Assembly: GCA_021774255.1 (NCBI GenBank)
Contig: JAJFJF010000027.1
Location: 1-58,342 of the forward strand
Direction of reading: 5' to 3'
Length of the DNA: 58,342 nucleotides
Source: Gammaproteobacteria bacterium
GTDB taxonomy: Bacteria > Pseudomonadota > Gammaproteobacteria > JAJFJF01
Position numbers and translations under genes: made by a program. Shown in pieces: positions 19,824 through 29,314 of this stretch (within the stretch, counting starts at the first letter, position 1; each line of letters begins with the position of its first letter). Below the pieces are notes generated by a model. It saw nothing but the letters and a program-made list of their open reading frames with translations, had not been told where the DNA came from and did no database searches.

Positions 19824-19850
19824 GTAGGGGCGGCCCCCTGTGGCCGCCCT
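19824..19850. repeat. GC-rich hairpin repeat (GTAGGGGCGGCCCC type), copy 1
   Basis: Stem GGGCGGCC (19828-19835) with GGCCGCCC (19842-19849). A related core occurs at 21550-21563. It sits in the 281-bp gap before dps. A short T run upstream (about 19781) may end the DUF2147 transcript, but no clean terminator is evident. Confidence 0.6.
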
Positions 19851-19985
19851 TATCTCTCCCTGTTATCAGTTTGTGCGCCAACTGACTTCTTTGTTTTTTT
19901 GCCCGCGATCGCCACCTCCCTCATTTGCATTGCGACGGAGTTCTAGTATATGATAGCATTCTAAAAACTCAAAAGGAGAACTCAA

Positions 19986-20453
19986 TTGGACATCAATACA
20001 GGCTTATCCGCAAGCGATCGTGAACAAATTGCCCTGGGCTTAAGTAAAGTATTGGCCGATAGTTATACCTTGTATTTGAAAACGCATAATTTCCATTGGA
20101 ACGTGACCGGTCCCATGTTCCAAACGCTTCATTTAATGTTTGAAGCACAATATACCGAGCTGGCAGGCGCTGTTGATGAGGTTGCCGAGCGTATTCGTGC
20201 GCTCGGTTTTCCTGCACCCGGCAGTTACACACAATTTGCGAAGTTAGCGACGGTGAAAGAAGCCGAAGGTGTGCCTGCGGCAACCGATATGATTAAGCAA
20301 CTCGTCGAAGGGCATGAAACCGTCACACGCACGGCACGTGACATGTTTTCCACGGCGTCTGATGCAGACGATGAAGCGACCGCTGATCTGTTAACGCAAC
20401 GTATACACCTCCATGAAAAAACGGCTTGGATGCTGCGCAGCCTACTGGACTAA
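19986..20453 (+). CDS. dps: Dps-family DNA-binding ferritin-like protein
   Basis: Ferroxidase that stores iron and protects DNA. The 155 residues carry the ferroxidase motif KTHNFHWNVTGPMFQTLHLMFEAQY with its His and Asp/Glu ligands across the dimer interface. The start is TTG 19986 with AAAAGGAGAA just upstream; no ATG would give a complete N-terminus. The OmpA-type gene begins 5 bp later, so the two are probably co-transcribed. Confidence 0.93.
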   Translation: MDINTGLSASDREQIALGLSKVLADSYTLYLKTHNFHWNVTGPMFQTLHLMFEAQYTELAGAVDEVAERIRALGFPAPGSYTQFAKLATVKEAEGVPAATDMIKQLVEGHETVTRTARDMFSTASDADDEATADLLTQRIHLHEKTAWMLRSLLD

Positions 20454-20457
20454 CAAT

Positions 20458-21480
20458 ATGATGAACTTTCGAAAACCAAAAATTGGTTTAGCTTTTTTGC
20501 TGATGTTGATGACGGCATCGCATGCCGCCGCGCTTGAGCACAAAGCAGAGGCGTTTACGCTCTCGCCAATGATTGGTTATTTCGTCTTTGATGATGATCG
20601 CGGTTTCGATGACGACCCACACTATAGTTTAGGTTTTGGTTATAACATCACTGATCGTTGGAGCAGTGAGTTCTTTTTTGGGTACACCAACACAGAACGC
20701 AATGACGGCAATACCGATTATTATCTGTGGCATATCGACGGCCTCTATCATTTCAATCGCGCGGAGCGCCTTGTGCCTTATTTGGCAACCGGTTTAGGCA
20801 TGAGCCGCGAAATCAGCAATGACGCACAGAACGAAACGCGTGTGAGCTGGAATTACGGTGGTGGTGTCAAATACTTCATCTTCCAAAATATTGCCTTGCG
20901 CGCCGATATTCGTGGTTATTATGAGCCACAAGATCGCGATAGCGATTTCTTATTTAATATTGGTGCTGTCTTCCAGTTTGGTGGCCGTGCCGCATACCGC
21001 GCAGCCGATATTTCAGACAGCTACTGTGTGAACGTGCCCGATCATTACATTGTGGATCAGTGGGGCTGCCCATTATTTGAAGAAAAAGAAATCGGCTTTG
21101 ATTTAGCGATTTTCTTTGACTTTGATGAAGACACCATTAAACCAGAATACGAAGGTGAGCTGCGTCGCATGGCCGCCTTCATCGGTCGCTACCCAAATCT
21201 TGCCGGTATCGTACTAGAAGGGCATGCCGATAACGTGGGTGACAGCAATTATAACCAAAATCTCTCAGAGCGCCGCGCGCAAAATGTACGCACCGCTTTA
21301 ATTGAGCAATATGGCATTGCGCCTGAACGCATCGATATCATTGGCTTTGGTTTGCTGAACCCCATTGCCGATAATTCCACCTATGAAGGTCGTCAGCGTA
21401 ACCGCCGCGTCGTGACCTCCATCCGCACTGTCGAGCATATCGAAGTGGCGACCCAAGAGATGGAGCAGTATCAAGGCTAA
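20458..21480 (+). CDS. OmpA-type outer membrane protein
   Basis: A 340-residue protein: signal peptide (about 1-25, ending SHAAA|LE), an eight-strand beta-barrel-like N-terminal domain (about 30-200, alternating pattern), and a C-terminal OmpA peptidoglycan-binding domain (DFDEDTIKPEYEGELRR, LEGHADNVGDSNYNQNLSERRA, IIGFGLLNPIADN, RQRNRRV). It should link the outer membrane to peptidoglycan. ATG 20458 is chosen; upstream in-frame codons belong to dps. A good terminator follows at 21593. Confidence 0.92.
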   Translation: MMNFRKPKIGLAFLLMLMTASHAAALEHKAEAFTLSPMIGYFVFDDDRGFDDDPHYSLGFGYNITDRWSSEFFFGYTNTERNDGNTDYYLWHIDGLYHFNRAERLVPYLATGLGMSREISNDAQNETRVSWNYGGGVKYFIFQNIALRADIRGYYEPQDRDSDFLFNIGAVFQFGGRAAYRAADISDSYCVNVPDHYIVDQWGCPLFEEKEIGFDLAIFFDFDEDTIKPEYEGELRRMAAFIGRYPNLAGIVLEGHADNVGDSNYNQNLSERRAQNVRTALIEQYGIAPERIDIIGFGLLNPIADNSTYEGRQRNRRVVTSIRTVEHIEVATQEMEQYQG

Positions 21481-21548
21481 GGTGTTATAAGTTGTGAAAT
21501 TGATGAAGTTGTTGTTATGCTCAGTTACACCTATGCTATCGTGATAAT

Positions 21549-21563
21549 TGTAGGGGCGGCCCC
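21549..21563. repeat. GC-rich repeat (GTAGGGGCGGCCCC type), copy 2
   Basis: The 14-base core matches 19824-19837 exactly. The downstream arm here is degenerate (GAAGTGCCCGC), so the hairpin is weaker. Confidence 0.55.
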
Positions 21564-21592
21564 GAAGTGCCCGCTCTCTTAAATGAATATGT

Positions 21593-21622
21593 AAAAGCCC
21601 TGATTAACCACCAGGGCTTTTT
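21593..21622 (+). terminator. rho-independent terminator after the OmpA-type gene
   Basis: Stem AAAAGCCCTG (21593-21602) with CAGGGCTTTT, loop of nine bases, ending in a T run. It ends the dps-ompA transcript before fadD. Confidence 0.85.
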
Positions 21623-21648
21623 AATTAATGGACGAATAGGGTATTAAC

Positions 21649-23307
21649 ATGGAAAAAATCTGGTTAAAAAGTTACCCCAAAGGCATACCTGCCGACATTG
21701 AACCTTCCCCTTTTAACAACCTCAATGAATTGTTCACGCGCAGCTGCGAGCAATATGCTGACAATCAAGCCTTCTATCAAATGGGGCATACCATCACGTA
21801 TGCGCAATTGGCTGAGCAAGTTGACAGTTTTGCCGCTTACCTGCAGCAGCACTTTGCTTTAAAAAAAGGCGATCGCATTGCCTTGATGCTCCCGAATTGT
21901 TTGCAATACCCGGTTGCCTTATTTGCTGCCTTTCGCATTGGCTTGATAGTCGTGAACGTCAACCCGCTTTATACGGTGCGCGAGCTGGGGCAAGTGCTAA
22001 AAGACTCACGTGCAAAAGCGATTGTTGTTTTAAATGTCGTGGCCAACACGCTAGAGAAAGTGATGGAGGAAGTCCCAATTGACCATGTGATTATCACAGG
22101 TTTAGGCGATTTATTGTCTTTCCCAAAAGGGGCATTGCTTAATTTTGTGGTGAAACACATCAAGAAAAAAGTACCGCGCTATCACTTGCCCCAAGCCATT
22201 TTCTTTAAACGGGCGTTGCGCCAGGGCAAAAATTTAAAAATATCACCTGTGACACTGACCGGCGAAGATACCGCTTTTTTGCAATACACTGGCGGCACAA
22301 CCGGTTACCCCAAAGGCGCGATGCTCAGTCATCAAAATCTGCTTGCCAATTTACAACAAGTCGCGGCGTGGATTGCGCCCGTGTTTCGCCCGGGCAAAGA
22401 AGTGGTGATCACGCCCTTGCCGCTGTACCATATCTTTTCACTGATGGCGAATTGCTTATTGATTGTGATGCAGGGTGGCTTATCGGTGCTCATTGCCAAC
22501 GCGCGTGATATTAATAGCGTGGTGAAAACACTTTCCAAAATGCCGTTTAGTGTGCTCACCGGCGTGAACTCTCTTTATAACGCCTTACTTGATCATCCTC
22601 AATTTCCAACGCTTGATTTTAGCCACGTGCGCATTGCGCTGGGTGCGGGCATGGCCTTACAAGAAGATGTGGCCAAGCGCTGGGTGGCCATGACGGGCAA
22701 GCCATTGCTGGAAGGCTACGGGCTGACCGAAACCTCGCCAGTGGTGTCTATTAATCCGCTGACGCTTGAAGCCTATAATGGCAGCATTGGTTTGCCGCTG
22801 CCGTCAACTGACGTGAAAATTTGTACTGAAGAAGGTGACGATGTGCCAGTGGGTGAAGTAGGAGAGCTCTGGGTGAAAGGCCCGCAAGTGATGCAAGGTT
22901 ATTGGCAGCGGCCCGAAGCCACGGATGAGGTCATCACAAAAGAGGGCTGGTTTAAAACAGGGGATATGGCCAAGTGCGATGCGGCTGGGTATCTGTATAT
23001 TGTGGATCGTAAAAAAGACATGATTAATGTCTCGGGTTTCAATGTTTACCCCAATGAAATTGAAGAAGTGGTCATGCACCATCCTGGTGTGAAAGAAGTG
23101 GCGGTGATTGGTGTGCCGGATGAGCATTCCGGTGAGGCCGTGAAGCTTTGCATCGTGCGCCGCAATCCCTCTCTCACCGAAGCCGAAGTGTACCAGCATT
23201 GCCAGCATGAACTCACCGGCTATAAGCGCCCGAAAGTCATTGAATTTTATGATGAGCTTCCCAAAAGCGCCGTGGGCAAGGTCTTGCGCCGGCATTTGCG
23301 TACCTGA
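21649..23307 (+). CDS. fadD: long-chain fatty acid--CoA ligase
   Basis: Activates long-chain fatty acids to acyl-CoA using ATP, at the inner membrane. The 552 residues contain the AMP-binding motif YTGGTTGYPKGAMLSH, the GYGLTETSP motif, the FACS-type region GWFKTGDMAKCDAAGYLYIVDRKKDMI and the C-terminal PKSAVGKVLRR with its catalytic Lys. Length and motifs favour FadD over short-chain synthetases. Start ATG 21649 has no striking ribosome site. Confidence 0.94.
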   Translation: MEKIWLKSYPKGIPADIEPSPFNNLNELFTRSCEQYADNQAFYQMGHTITYAQLAEQVDSFAAYLQQHFALKKGDRIALMLPNCLQYPVALFAAFRIGLIVVNVNPLYTVRELGQVLKDSRAKAIVVLNVVANTLEKVMEEVPIDHVIITGLGDLLSFPKGALLNFVVKHIKKKVPRYHLPQAIFFKRALRQGKNLKISPVTLTGEDTAFLQYTGGTTGYPKGAMLSHQNLLANLQQVAAWIAPVFRPGKEVVITPLPLYHIFSLMANCLLIVMQGGLSVLIANARDINSVVKTLSKMPFSVLTGVNSLYNALLDHPQFPTLDFSHVRIALGAGMALQEDVAKRWVAMTGKPLLEGYGLTETSPVVSINPLTLEAYNGSIGLPLPSTDVKICTEEGDDVPVGEVGELWVKGPQVMQGYWQRPEATDEVITKEGWFKTGDMAKCDAAGYLYIVDRKKDMINVSGFNVYPNEIEEVVMHHPGVKEVAVIGVPDEHSGEAVKLCIVRRNPSLTEAEVYQHCQHELTGYKRPKVIEFYDELPKSAVGKVLRRHLRT

Positions 23308-23333
23308 TCCTCCATGAAGATCACGGCGCGTAA

Positions 23334-23356
23334 CATACATGCTCATGTTACTCTAT
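23334..23356 (+). promoter_or_regulatory. bipartite motif CATAC-N7-TGTTAC, copy B
   Basis: CATAC 23334-23338, seven bases, TGTTAC 23346-23351, then TCTAT. It is 46 bp before the unrecognised acidic protein. GTAACAT (23330-23336) and ATGTTAC (23345-23351) also form an inverted repeat at this copy. Confidence 0.72.
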
Positions 23357-23402
23357 CTATACAGAATAGATCAAAATAGATTGTTATTGCGAAAACGGCC
23401 TA

Positions 23403-24860
23403 ATGGAAGGACCTTCTGGTGCGGTGGTAACACTTGCGAAAGGCGTAGGGAAACAAAAAGCAAAAAGAGCGCCTGTATCTGCAAAACCAACAAAGAAAAC
23501 AGGTGCTAAAGGTAAAACTTGGCAAGTACATCGTCAGGAGTTGATTTTCAAAGGTCATGCAGCTTTTGTGCCTACTCCTCATGAAAAGCAGCGGGCAGCA
23601 GCGGAAAAACTGCTCAGTACTGTTTTCTTATCGTATTCCTACAAGTCTGCTGATGCAGCTAAAGAAGTGCTTGCCTATTTAGTTCGCCTGCTGCAACCCG
23701 ATGCTTGCTTGGATGCGACAGAAAAAAAATATCTTCACGAACACAGAGCGCTACAGAAATTTCAAAGTAGCATTGCAAGCTCTGCGACAGGTAGAACGAC
23801 AAGCCACAACTTCCCCAAAAAAAGTGTGGCGTTGGCGAATCAACTCTTGATTTACTTTATTGGGGTGTTGGTGCTTGATGATGACACTCTCGTGGTTGAT
23901 GATGCAGAAAAAGGCGCTGTGGTCTCAATGGTAGAAGATGTGATCTCTGATGATGATTCAAGTGATGACGATGCTGAAGATGGGGAGCAGCACACCTCAG
24001 ACCTGCCGGGTTTTACAATTTCAAACAAAAGTTTTTTTTCATACTACTGGCAACATTACTCTGAGCTCTACAGCCAAGAAAATTGCCGGCCTTTTGATCC
24101 TGCTACGGAGAAGTGCCAAGCTGCAACAGTACTTCTTGAACGTCTTTTTACTAGACTACCTGCCAGAGGAGGCAGAAAGCAGAAAATCACAGAATATTTT
24201 GCTGATCTGCTTCAGGGGAAATCAATCGATACTTCGCCTCAAACATTCTCAATGGGAAAAGTAGGGTTGGGATTTTTCCCTCCCAATATCTTCAGTAGCG
24301 AACCTTCCTCAAAGGCTAAGGTAAAGCACATTGCTGAGGCCGATCTGCCGTTGACTAAACGCATTTTCATGTATTTTATTTTGAAGGTGTCTGCAGTGGA
24401 TAAAAAACAACAGAACACCTTGTCGAAGCAAGGTGCTGGCAGTGAGCTGCCGCGGCAAGCGTATGAATTGTTGGAGGAAGCAAAAATTGCTCACGATACG
24501 TTGTTGGGAGGCAAAAACATGCAACGTGTTCAAAAAGTATACGATGCGCTTTGTGATGCAGAGGAGGAGTATTCTGCGGCGCCTGCATCTGACAACGACG
24601 ATGATGACTCTGAATACGATGAGAGCTGGCCCAAGACCGTTGCTGAGGACATTAAAAAGCATGTGTGCAAGCCTCACTATGCACTTTATCTTTGTATTGA
24701 TGAGGTGACAGAAAAGTTGAAGACATTTATCCGTGAGTATCCTTGCCATGAAAAGGCTGCTGAGATGTTGAAGCTTCTTCTTGTGCTCAACAAAATCTAC
24801 TTAACGCCGCACCAGAGAGATCTGCTCCACAAAAAGGAAAAGGCGATAGCGAAGTCTTAA
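23403..24860 (+). CDS. unrecognised 485-residue protein with internal duplication and acidic tracts
   Basis: No known family is recognised. Residues 1-40 are Lys/Ala-rich (KQKAKRAP, KPTKKTGAKGK). Two copies of a helical module are seen: about 58-165 (EKQRAAAEKLLSTVF, LVRLLQ, LANQLLIYFIGVLVLDDDTL) and about 233-342 (EKCQAATVLLERLFT, FADLLQ, LTKRIFMYFILKVSAVDKKQQNTL). A partial third may lie at 448-480. Acidic tracts follow each module (182-195 and 397-407). The basic N-terminus with acidic tracts looks eukaryote-like, but no signal peptide is present. A secreted effector is possible; that is inference. ATG 23403 has a poor ribosome site. Confidence 0.75.
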   Translation: MEGPSGAVVTLAKGVGKQKAKRAPVSAKPTKKTGAKGKTWQVHRQELIFKGHAAFVPTPHEKQRAAAEKLLSTVFLSYSYKSADAAKEVLAYLVRLLQPDACLDATEKKYLHEHRALQKFQSSIASSATGRTTSHNFPKKSVALANQLLIYFIGVLVLDDDTLVVDDAEKGAVVSMVEDVISDDDSSDDDAEDGEQHTSDLPGFTISNKSFFSYYWQHYSELYSQENCRPFDPATEKCQAATVLLERLFTRLPARGGRKQKITEYFADLLQGKSIDTSPQTFSMGKVGLGFFPPNIFSSEPSSKAKVKHIAEADLPLTKRIFMYFILKVSAVDKKQQNTLSKQGAGSELPRQAYELLEEAKIAHDTLLGGKNMQRVQKVYDALCDAEEEYSAAPASDNDDDDSEYDESWPKTVAEDIKKHVCKPHYALYLCIDEVTEKLKTFIREYPCHEKAAEMLKLLLVLNKIYLTPHQRDLLHKKEKAIAKS

Positions 24861-25109
24861 GCATCGAGCAGTTGAGATGAAAAATCTGAGACTGAGCTGG
24901 CTTATTTGATATGTGCCTATTACCGTTAGATATTGAATCCAAGTTTTAAAAAAGCGTTAAAAATAAGTTTGCTTTATAACTTTTTTCGAGGAGATCAGAT
25001 TCATTGTTTAACATCCAAATCGCATATTATTTAACGTAATTAAAATTATGGTAAACATTTAAATATTAAAAATAGAACTTTCGCTAAGAGTTGATATTGC
25101 CACATGTTC
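24861..25109. other. intergenic, AT-rich, before the htpG promoter
   Basis: About 250 bp without an open frame of interest between the acidic protein and htpG. No clear terminator or repeat is seen. Confidence 0.5.
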
Positions 25110-25139
25110 CTTGAAATTTGATATAGTGAACCCCATTTA
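25110..25139 (+). promoter_or_regulatory. sigma-32 heat-shock promoter of htpG
   Basis: CTTGAAA at 25110-25116, a 14-bp spacer, then CCCCATTTA at 25131-25139. This matches the classical RpoH consensus (CTTGAAA, 13-15 bp, CCCCATNTA) perfectly and lies 49 bp before the htpG start. Confidence 0.93.
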
Positions 25140-25188
25140 ATGGACTGAATATTTTTTTAATCCAAATTGAAGTTGAGGTATCTCCATT

Positions 25189-27111
25189 ATGGCCACCGCC
25201 CAAACACAACGCGAAACACATGGTTTTCAAACTGAGGTCAAGCAGCTGCTGCAGCTCATGATCCACTCGCTTTATAGCAATAAAGAAATCTTTTTACGTG
25301 AGTTGATTTCAAATGCTTCCGACGCAGCCGATAAGTTGCGTTTTATGGCGCTTTCAGATGAGAGCTTGCGTAACGATGCCCAACACCTAAAAGTCAGCGT
25401 CACGGCCGATAAAGAAGCCGGCACAGTGACCATTAGCGATAACGGCATCGGTATGACCCGCGATGAAGTGATTGAGCATTTAGGCACCATCGCTAAATCA
25501 GGCACCAAAGAGTTTTTGAGCTCATTAAGCGGCGATCAAGCCAAAGACTCTGCTTTAATCGGCCAGTTTGGTGTGGGTTTTTATTCTTCTTTTATCGTGG
25601 CAGACAAGGTCACGGTTATCAGCCGTCGGGCGGGCCTGGCGCCTGAGCAAGCCGTGCATTGGGAATCTGCGGGTGAGGGCGAGTACACACTCGAAAATGC
25701 CGGAAAAGAGCATCACGGTACCGATGTGATTTTGCATCTCAAAAAAGGCGAAGAAGAATTTTTAGACGATTGGCGTTTGCGTACCATCATCAATAAATAT
25801 TCTGATCACATCGGTATTCCGGTGATGATGATTAAACCGCCTGCGCCATCCGCAGAAGGGGAAGATGCCAAAGAAGAGACGCCACCTGCTGCCCCCGAGT
25901 ACGAAGCGGTCAATACAGGCACGGCGCTCTGGACGCGCCCCAAAAAAGACATCCCCGATGACGAATACAAAGCGTTTTATAAGCATGTGTCGCATGATTT
26001 TGATGATCCGCTTGCCTGGTCGCATAATCGCGTGGAAGGTAAGTTAGAATATACCAGCTTACTGTATATTCCCGGGCGCGCGCCCTTTGATTTATGGAAC
26101 CGTGAACGCGCACGCGGCTTAAAACTGTATGTGCAGCGTGTGTTCATCATGGATGATGCCGAGCACTTGATGCCCGCGTATTTGCGTTTTGTGAAAGGCG
26201 TGCTCGACAGCAACGATTTGCCACTGAATGTCTCACGTGAAATTTTGCAGAGTAACCGCAATGTCGAAACCATGCGTGGCGCGTGCGTCAAAAAAGTGCT
26301 GGGCATGTTGGCAAAGCTGGCTAAAGACGATAAAGAAAAATACGCAGCGTTTTGGCTGCAGTTTGGTCAAACCTTAAAAGAGGGCATGGCAGAAGATCAG
26401 GCTAATAAAGAAGAGATCGCCAAACTATTACGCTTTAGCAGTACAGGCAGTGACAGTGAGGCACAAGCGGTGTCGCTAGAAGATTACATTGCACGCATGA
26501 AGTCTGGCCAAGATAAAATTTATTATTCGGTGGCAGAAAGCTATGCGGCCGCGAAAAATAGCCCGCACTTGGAAATTTTCCGTAAAAAAGGGTTAGAAGT
26601 GTTGCTGCTGACCGATCGCATTGACGAGTGGCTGGTGAGCTATTTAACCGAGTTTGATGGCAAGCCCGTACAATCTGTTGCCAAAGGGGCACTGGATTTA
26701 GGCAGCTTAGAAGACAAAGCCGATAAAGCCAAACACGAAAAAATAGAAAAAGACTTTGAAGGGTTGGCTAAACGCTTAAAAGAGAGCCTGGGCGAGAAAG
26801 TCAAAGAAGTACGCGTGAGCCACCGCTTGGTAGATTCACCCGCTTGTGTGATTGCAGAAGAGGGCGCCATTGGCAAGCAGATGGAGCAAATTTTAAAGGC
26901 GACGGGCCAAGCAGTGCCAGAGCAGCCGCCTATTTTTGAAATTAATCCAGAACACAAATTGGTGGCACGCTTAAACGATGAGCAAGATGAAGATCGTTTT
27001 GGTCAATGGGCGCAGGTGTTGTTAGATCAAGCCATCTTGTCAGAAGGCGGGCAGCTGGATGATCCGGCCACCTTTGTTAAACGTTTAAACACGCTATTTT
27101 TAGCGGAGTAG
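25189..27111 (+). CDS. htpG: molecular chaperone HtpG (Hsp90)
   Basis: ATP-dependent Hsp90 chaperone of the cytoplasm. The 640 residues compare with 624 in E. coli. GHKL ATPase motifs are visible: [34 protein letters not shown] and [15 protein letters not shown]. The middle-domain string [17 protein letters not shown] is present. A charged insert ([18 protein letters not shown], around 224-241) separates the N-terminal and middle domains. A perfect sigma-32 promoter upstream implies heat-shock induction. Confidence 0.97.
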   Translation: MATAQTQRETHGFQTEVKQLLQLMIHSLYSNKEIFLRELISNASDAADKLRFMALSDESLRNDAQHLKVSVTADKEAGTVTISDNGIGMTRDEVIEHLGTIAKSGTKEFLSSLSGDQAKDSALIGQFGVGFYSSFIVADKVTVISRRAGLAPEQAVHWESAGEGEYTLENAGKEHHGTDVILHLKKGEEEFLDDWRLRTIINKYSDHIGIPVMMIKPPAPSAEGEDAKEETPPAAPEYEAVNTGTALWTRPKKDIPDDEYKAFYKHVSHDFDDPLAWSHNRVEGKLEYTSLLYIPGRAPFDLWNRERARGLKLYVQRVFIMDDAEHLMPAYLRFVKGVLDSNDLPLNVSREILQSNRNVETMRGACVKKVLGMLAKLAKDDKEKYAAFWLQFGQTLKEGMAEDQANKEEIAKLLRFSSTGSDSEAQAVSLEDYIARMKSGQDKIYYSVAESYAAAKNSPHLEIFRKKGLEVLLLTDRIDEWLVSYLTEFDGKPVQSVAKGALDLGSLEDKADKAKHEKIEKDFEGLAKRLKESLGEKVKEVRVSHRLVDSPACVIAEEGAIGKQMEQILKATGQAVPEQPPIFEINPEHKLVARLNDEQDEDRFGQWAQVLLDQAILSEGGQLDDPATFVKRLNTLFLAE

Positions 27112-27120
27112 ATTGCGACT

Positions 27121-27867
27121 ATGCGCTGGGATCCCTTTCGAAAGTGGCTAGGATTAAAACCCAAAAAACCGGTGGTGATTTTTTTGCCGGGAATGTTATG
27201 CGATAAACGTTTATGGGCGTCGGTCATGTCGTCACTGCATGATGTGGCTGAGCCGCGTTTTGTCGATCTGCGTGGCCACGACAGCTTAGAAGGTATGCTG
27301 GCAGCCATTGCCAAAAGCTTGCCAAAGCGCCGCCACCCGGTGGTGCTGGTGGGCTTTTCCATGGGCGGTTATGTGGCGCAAGAGTTTATGTTGCGTCACC
27401 CCGAACAAATCAAAAAATTAGTGTTGATCAGCACCTCGGCACGCGGCTATACCGAGACAGAGCGCAGCCGCCATCAAAAAGTGATGGAGGATGCCAAAGC
27501 CGCCGGTGTTTTTCATGGCCTTTCGGGCAAGCGTTTAGAGCAGTTTATTCATCCCAGCCGCTACGATGATACGGTGTTGGTGGAGCTCATTAAAACCATG
27601 GCGCTTGACGCCGGCTTAGAGGTCTATGTGCGCCAGCAAACCGCGACGCTTAATCGCGAAGATCGCCGACCTGATTTAAAAGCGCTCACCTGCCCAGCTT
27701 TGGTGATCGGCGGGGCAGATGATGTGCTCGTGCCACCCGGTAACACCCAAGAAATCGCCGCCTGCATTCCCGATGCCACCTACCAATCTCTCGAAAACTG
27801 CGGGCATATCATTCCTCTTGAGCAACCCACGCGTTTGGTCGGCTTGCTACGTAATTGGGTTGCTTAA
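27121..27867 (+). CDS. alpha/beta-fold hydrolase
   Basis: A 248-residue alpha/beta hydrolase with the nucleophile elbow GFSMGGY, oxyanion region FLPGMLCD, acid in GGADDVLVP and the C-terminal His in NCGHIIPLEQP. The pattern suits a carboxylesterase or acyl hydrolase; the substrate is unknown. It starts 9 bp after htpG, so it is probably co-expressed with the chaperone on heat shock. Confidence 0.9.
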   Translation: MRWDPFRKWLGLKPKKPVVIFLPGMLCDKRLWASVMSSLHDVAEPRFVDLRGHDSLEGMLAAIAKSLPKRRHPVVLVGFSMGGYVAQEFMLRHPEQIKKLVLISTSARGYTETERSRHQKVMEDAKAAGVFHGLSGKRLEQFIHPSRYDDTVLVELIKTMALDAGLEVYVRQQTATLNREDRRPDLKALTCPALVIGGADDVLVPPGNTQEIAACIPDATYQSLENCGHIIPLEQPTRLVGLLRNWVA

Positions 27868-27881
27868 GAAAGCGCGTTGGC

Positions 27882-27905
27882 TGTGCCATATTTTTTTATG
27901 GCACA
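27882..27905. terminator. hairpin after the hydrolase gene
   Basis: A perfect nine-base stem TGTGCCATA / TATGGCACA with a six-T loop, 14 bp after the stop. The T run is in the loop, not after the stem, so it is not a classical terminator; the role is likely but unproven. Confidence 0.45.
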
Positions 27906-28012
27906 TTATGCTATGTGCTATCGTCGCATCCGTTTTTTAGTTCAAAAAGAGGCGCTCAAACTTCTTAAGTGTTTTTGACAGAGATGAATTTAGCCAGCGT
28001 GAATTGATTGTT

Positions 28013-28038
28013 TTGCAAGGCCTGACCCCTGTTTTTCT
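28013..28038 (-). repeat. short dispersed motif (ACAGGGGTCA type), copy 2
   Basis: Read on the minus strand: AAACAGGGGTCAGGCCTTGC, similar to 6556-6583. It is in the gap between the hydrolase and the unrecognised minus-strand gene. Confidence 0.45.
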
Positions 28039-28138
28039 AGTTTTTTAAAACAGAAAAGAATTACCCAAACAGAGTAAAAAAAGAACCTAGATAGAGTGTT
28101 AGTTTTATCCTTATCTTTTGCTGTCGCTATTTTTTTGT

Positions 28139-28954
28139 TTATTTGGCTTTCGGCTCGAGGGCGGCGGTTATCATCTCAAGCCCGCGTTGGTAACTGGCAA
28201 GATCGGCCGGCTGCGGTACCCATTGGGCAAACTCGACCCCGTTGGGCCTGTCTTTACGGCACTTGGCGAGGAGAGCATCCTGCTGGCAGGTGACCTGCAC
28301 CGCCTCCACGAAGACCTTCCCCTTTTCCACATTCCACTCCGGGAAGCAGAGGGTGGCCATGAGGATGTCCAGCAGATGGGCGGTAAGCGCTTCGACGGGG
28401 AGGTTCTCATGCTCCCACGTGCACGTAGAGGCCTTGGTGTTGCAGATCTGATTCACAAGGACCTTGAAGATCCCCAGGCGCTGAGGCGCAGTGGTGCAGC
28501 TTGCCGGCAGAACCGTCAGGATCTTTAAGAGATAGATCCGCGTTTTCCCAACGGGGAAGGCTTGTGCCATGTTGAACAAGCAGGTGAACAGCTGCGCCTG
28601 TTTGTTAGGCTCGAGCCTTTCGAGATGGAGTGCGGCCAGCCCCATGCTCGTGGTGTAACGGAACATTGCTTGGTACACCCCAGGCTGTTTGGGCGGAGTC
28701 GGGAGCTTGGCTTCCTCGAAGAGCGTGTTCCAGAAAGCGATGATCGCATTGATCTGCTCTCGCAGAGGGGCGATCACTGCTTGGTCAATCGGCGGGATCT
28801 CCTGGTATTGATCACCGAACAAGCCGCGCCCAACGTGGGCCTTCATGACGTCGTTGTAAAGCTTCTTGCTTTGTTCGCTGGCAGCTAAGGCCCGAAAGAG
28901 CCCGACATGGTTCGGGTAATGCTGGGCGATAACCTCGAGCTCTTCGTTTTCCAT
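28139..28954 (-). CDS. unrecognised 271-residue protein, GC-rich
   Basis: Not recognised. It is predicted mostly helical (LFRALAASEQSKKLYNDVM, MGLAALHLERLEPNKQAQLFTCLFNMAQAF) with several Cys and Trp and no signal peptide or membrane segment. Base composition is clearly more GC-rich than the flanking AT-rich DNA, so transfer is possible. ATG 28954 has an AAAAGAAAAG purine tract upstream. The shared bipartite motif lies 47 bp upstream on the same strand, grouping it with the other unrecognised genes. Confidence 0.75.
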   Translation of the reverse strand: MENEELEVIAQHYPNHVGLFRALAASEQSKKLYNDVMKAHVGRGLFGDQYQEIPPIDQAVIAPLREQINAIIAFWNTLFEEAKLPTPPKQPGVYQAMFRYTTSMGLAALHLERLEPNKQAQLFTCLFNMAQAFPVGKTRIYLLKILTVLPASCTTAPQRLGIFKVLVNQICNTKASTCTWEHENLPVEALTAHLLDILMATLCFPEWNVEKGKVFVEAVQVTCQQDALLAKCRKDRPNGVEFAQWVPQPADLASYQRGLEMITAALEPKAK

Positions 28955-29001
28955 TCTTTTCTTTTCGATAGATAAACGACAAAATCAGTGTTGTCTTATA
29001 G

Positions 29002-29024
29002 ATGGTGTAACATCTGCAGGTAAG
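29002..29024 (-). promoter_or_regulatory. bipartite motif CTTAC-N7-TGTTAC, copy H (minus strand)
   Basis: On the minus strand: CTTAC (29024-29020), seven bases, TGTTAC (29012-29007), then ACCAT and TATA. The copy points towards the gene ending at 28139, so orientation relative to the gene is conserved. The rest of the 360-bp gap up to 29314 shows no other structure. Confidence 0.75.
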
Positions 29025-29314
29025 TTTAGTTTCTCATCCTTTTTCAATGTCTTCTCTGCCTTAATTTAACATAAAGTCAAATTAAGAGCATTGCTACTGC
29101 GCAAATTTAATTTTTTGGGAGTTAATGACCCAATCCTGCAGAGAGTCTCATTAGGAGAGAGGGCGATCTCTTACACGCTAAACTAGATATCGCTGATTGT
29201 GGCTTTTTAGGTTTTTGCGTATCGTTACTCTTGTGAACGCTACAAGGAGTGGCGTTTCACAGGGAAACTGTTTAGAACAGTATAGTTCATGGAAATTTAG
29301 CAAAGGAGAATGCT

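Noticed and set aside
28118..28528. Plus-strand frame opposite the unrecognised minus-strand gene
   Set aside because: Shorter than the minus-strand frame, no ribosome site, and the regulatory motif points to the minus-strand gene.
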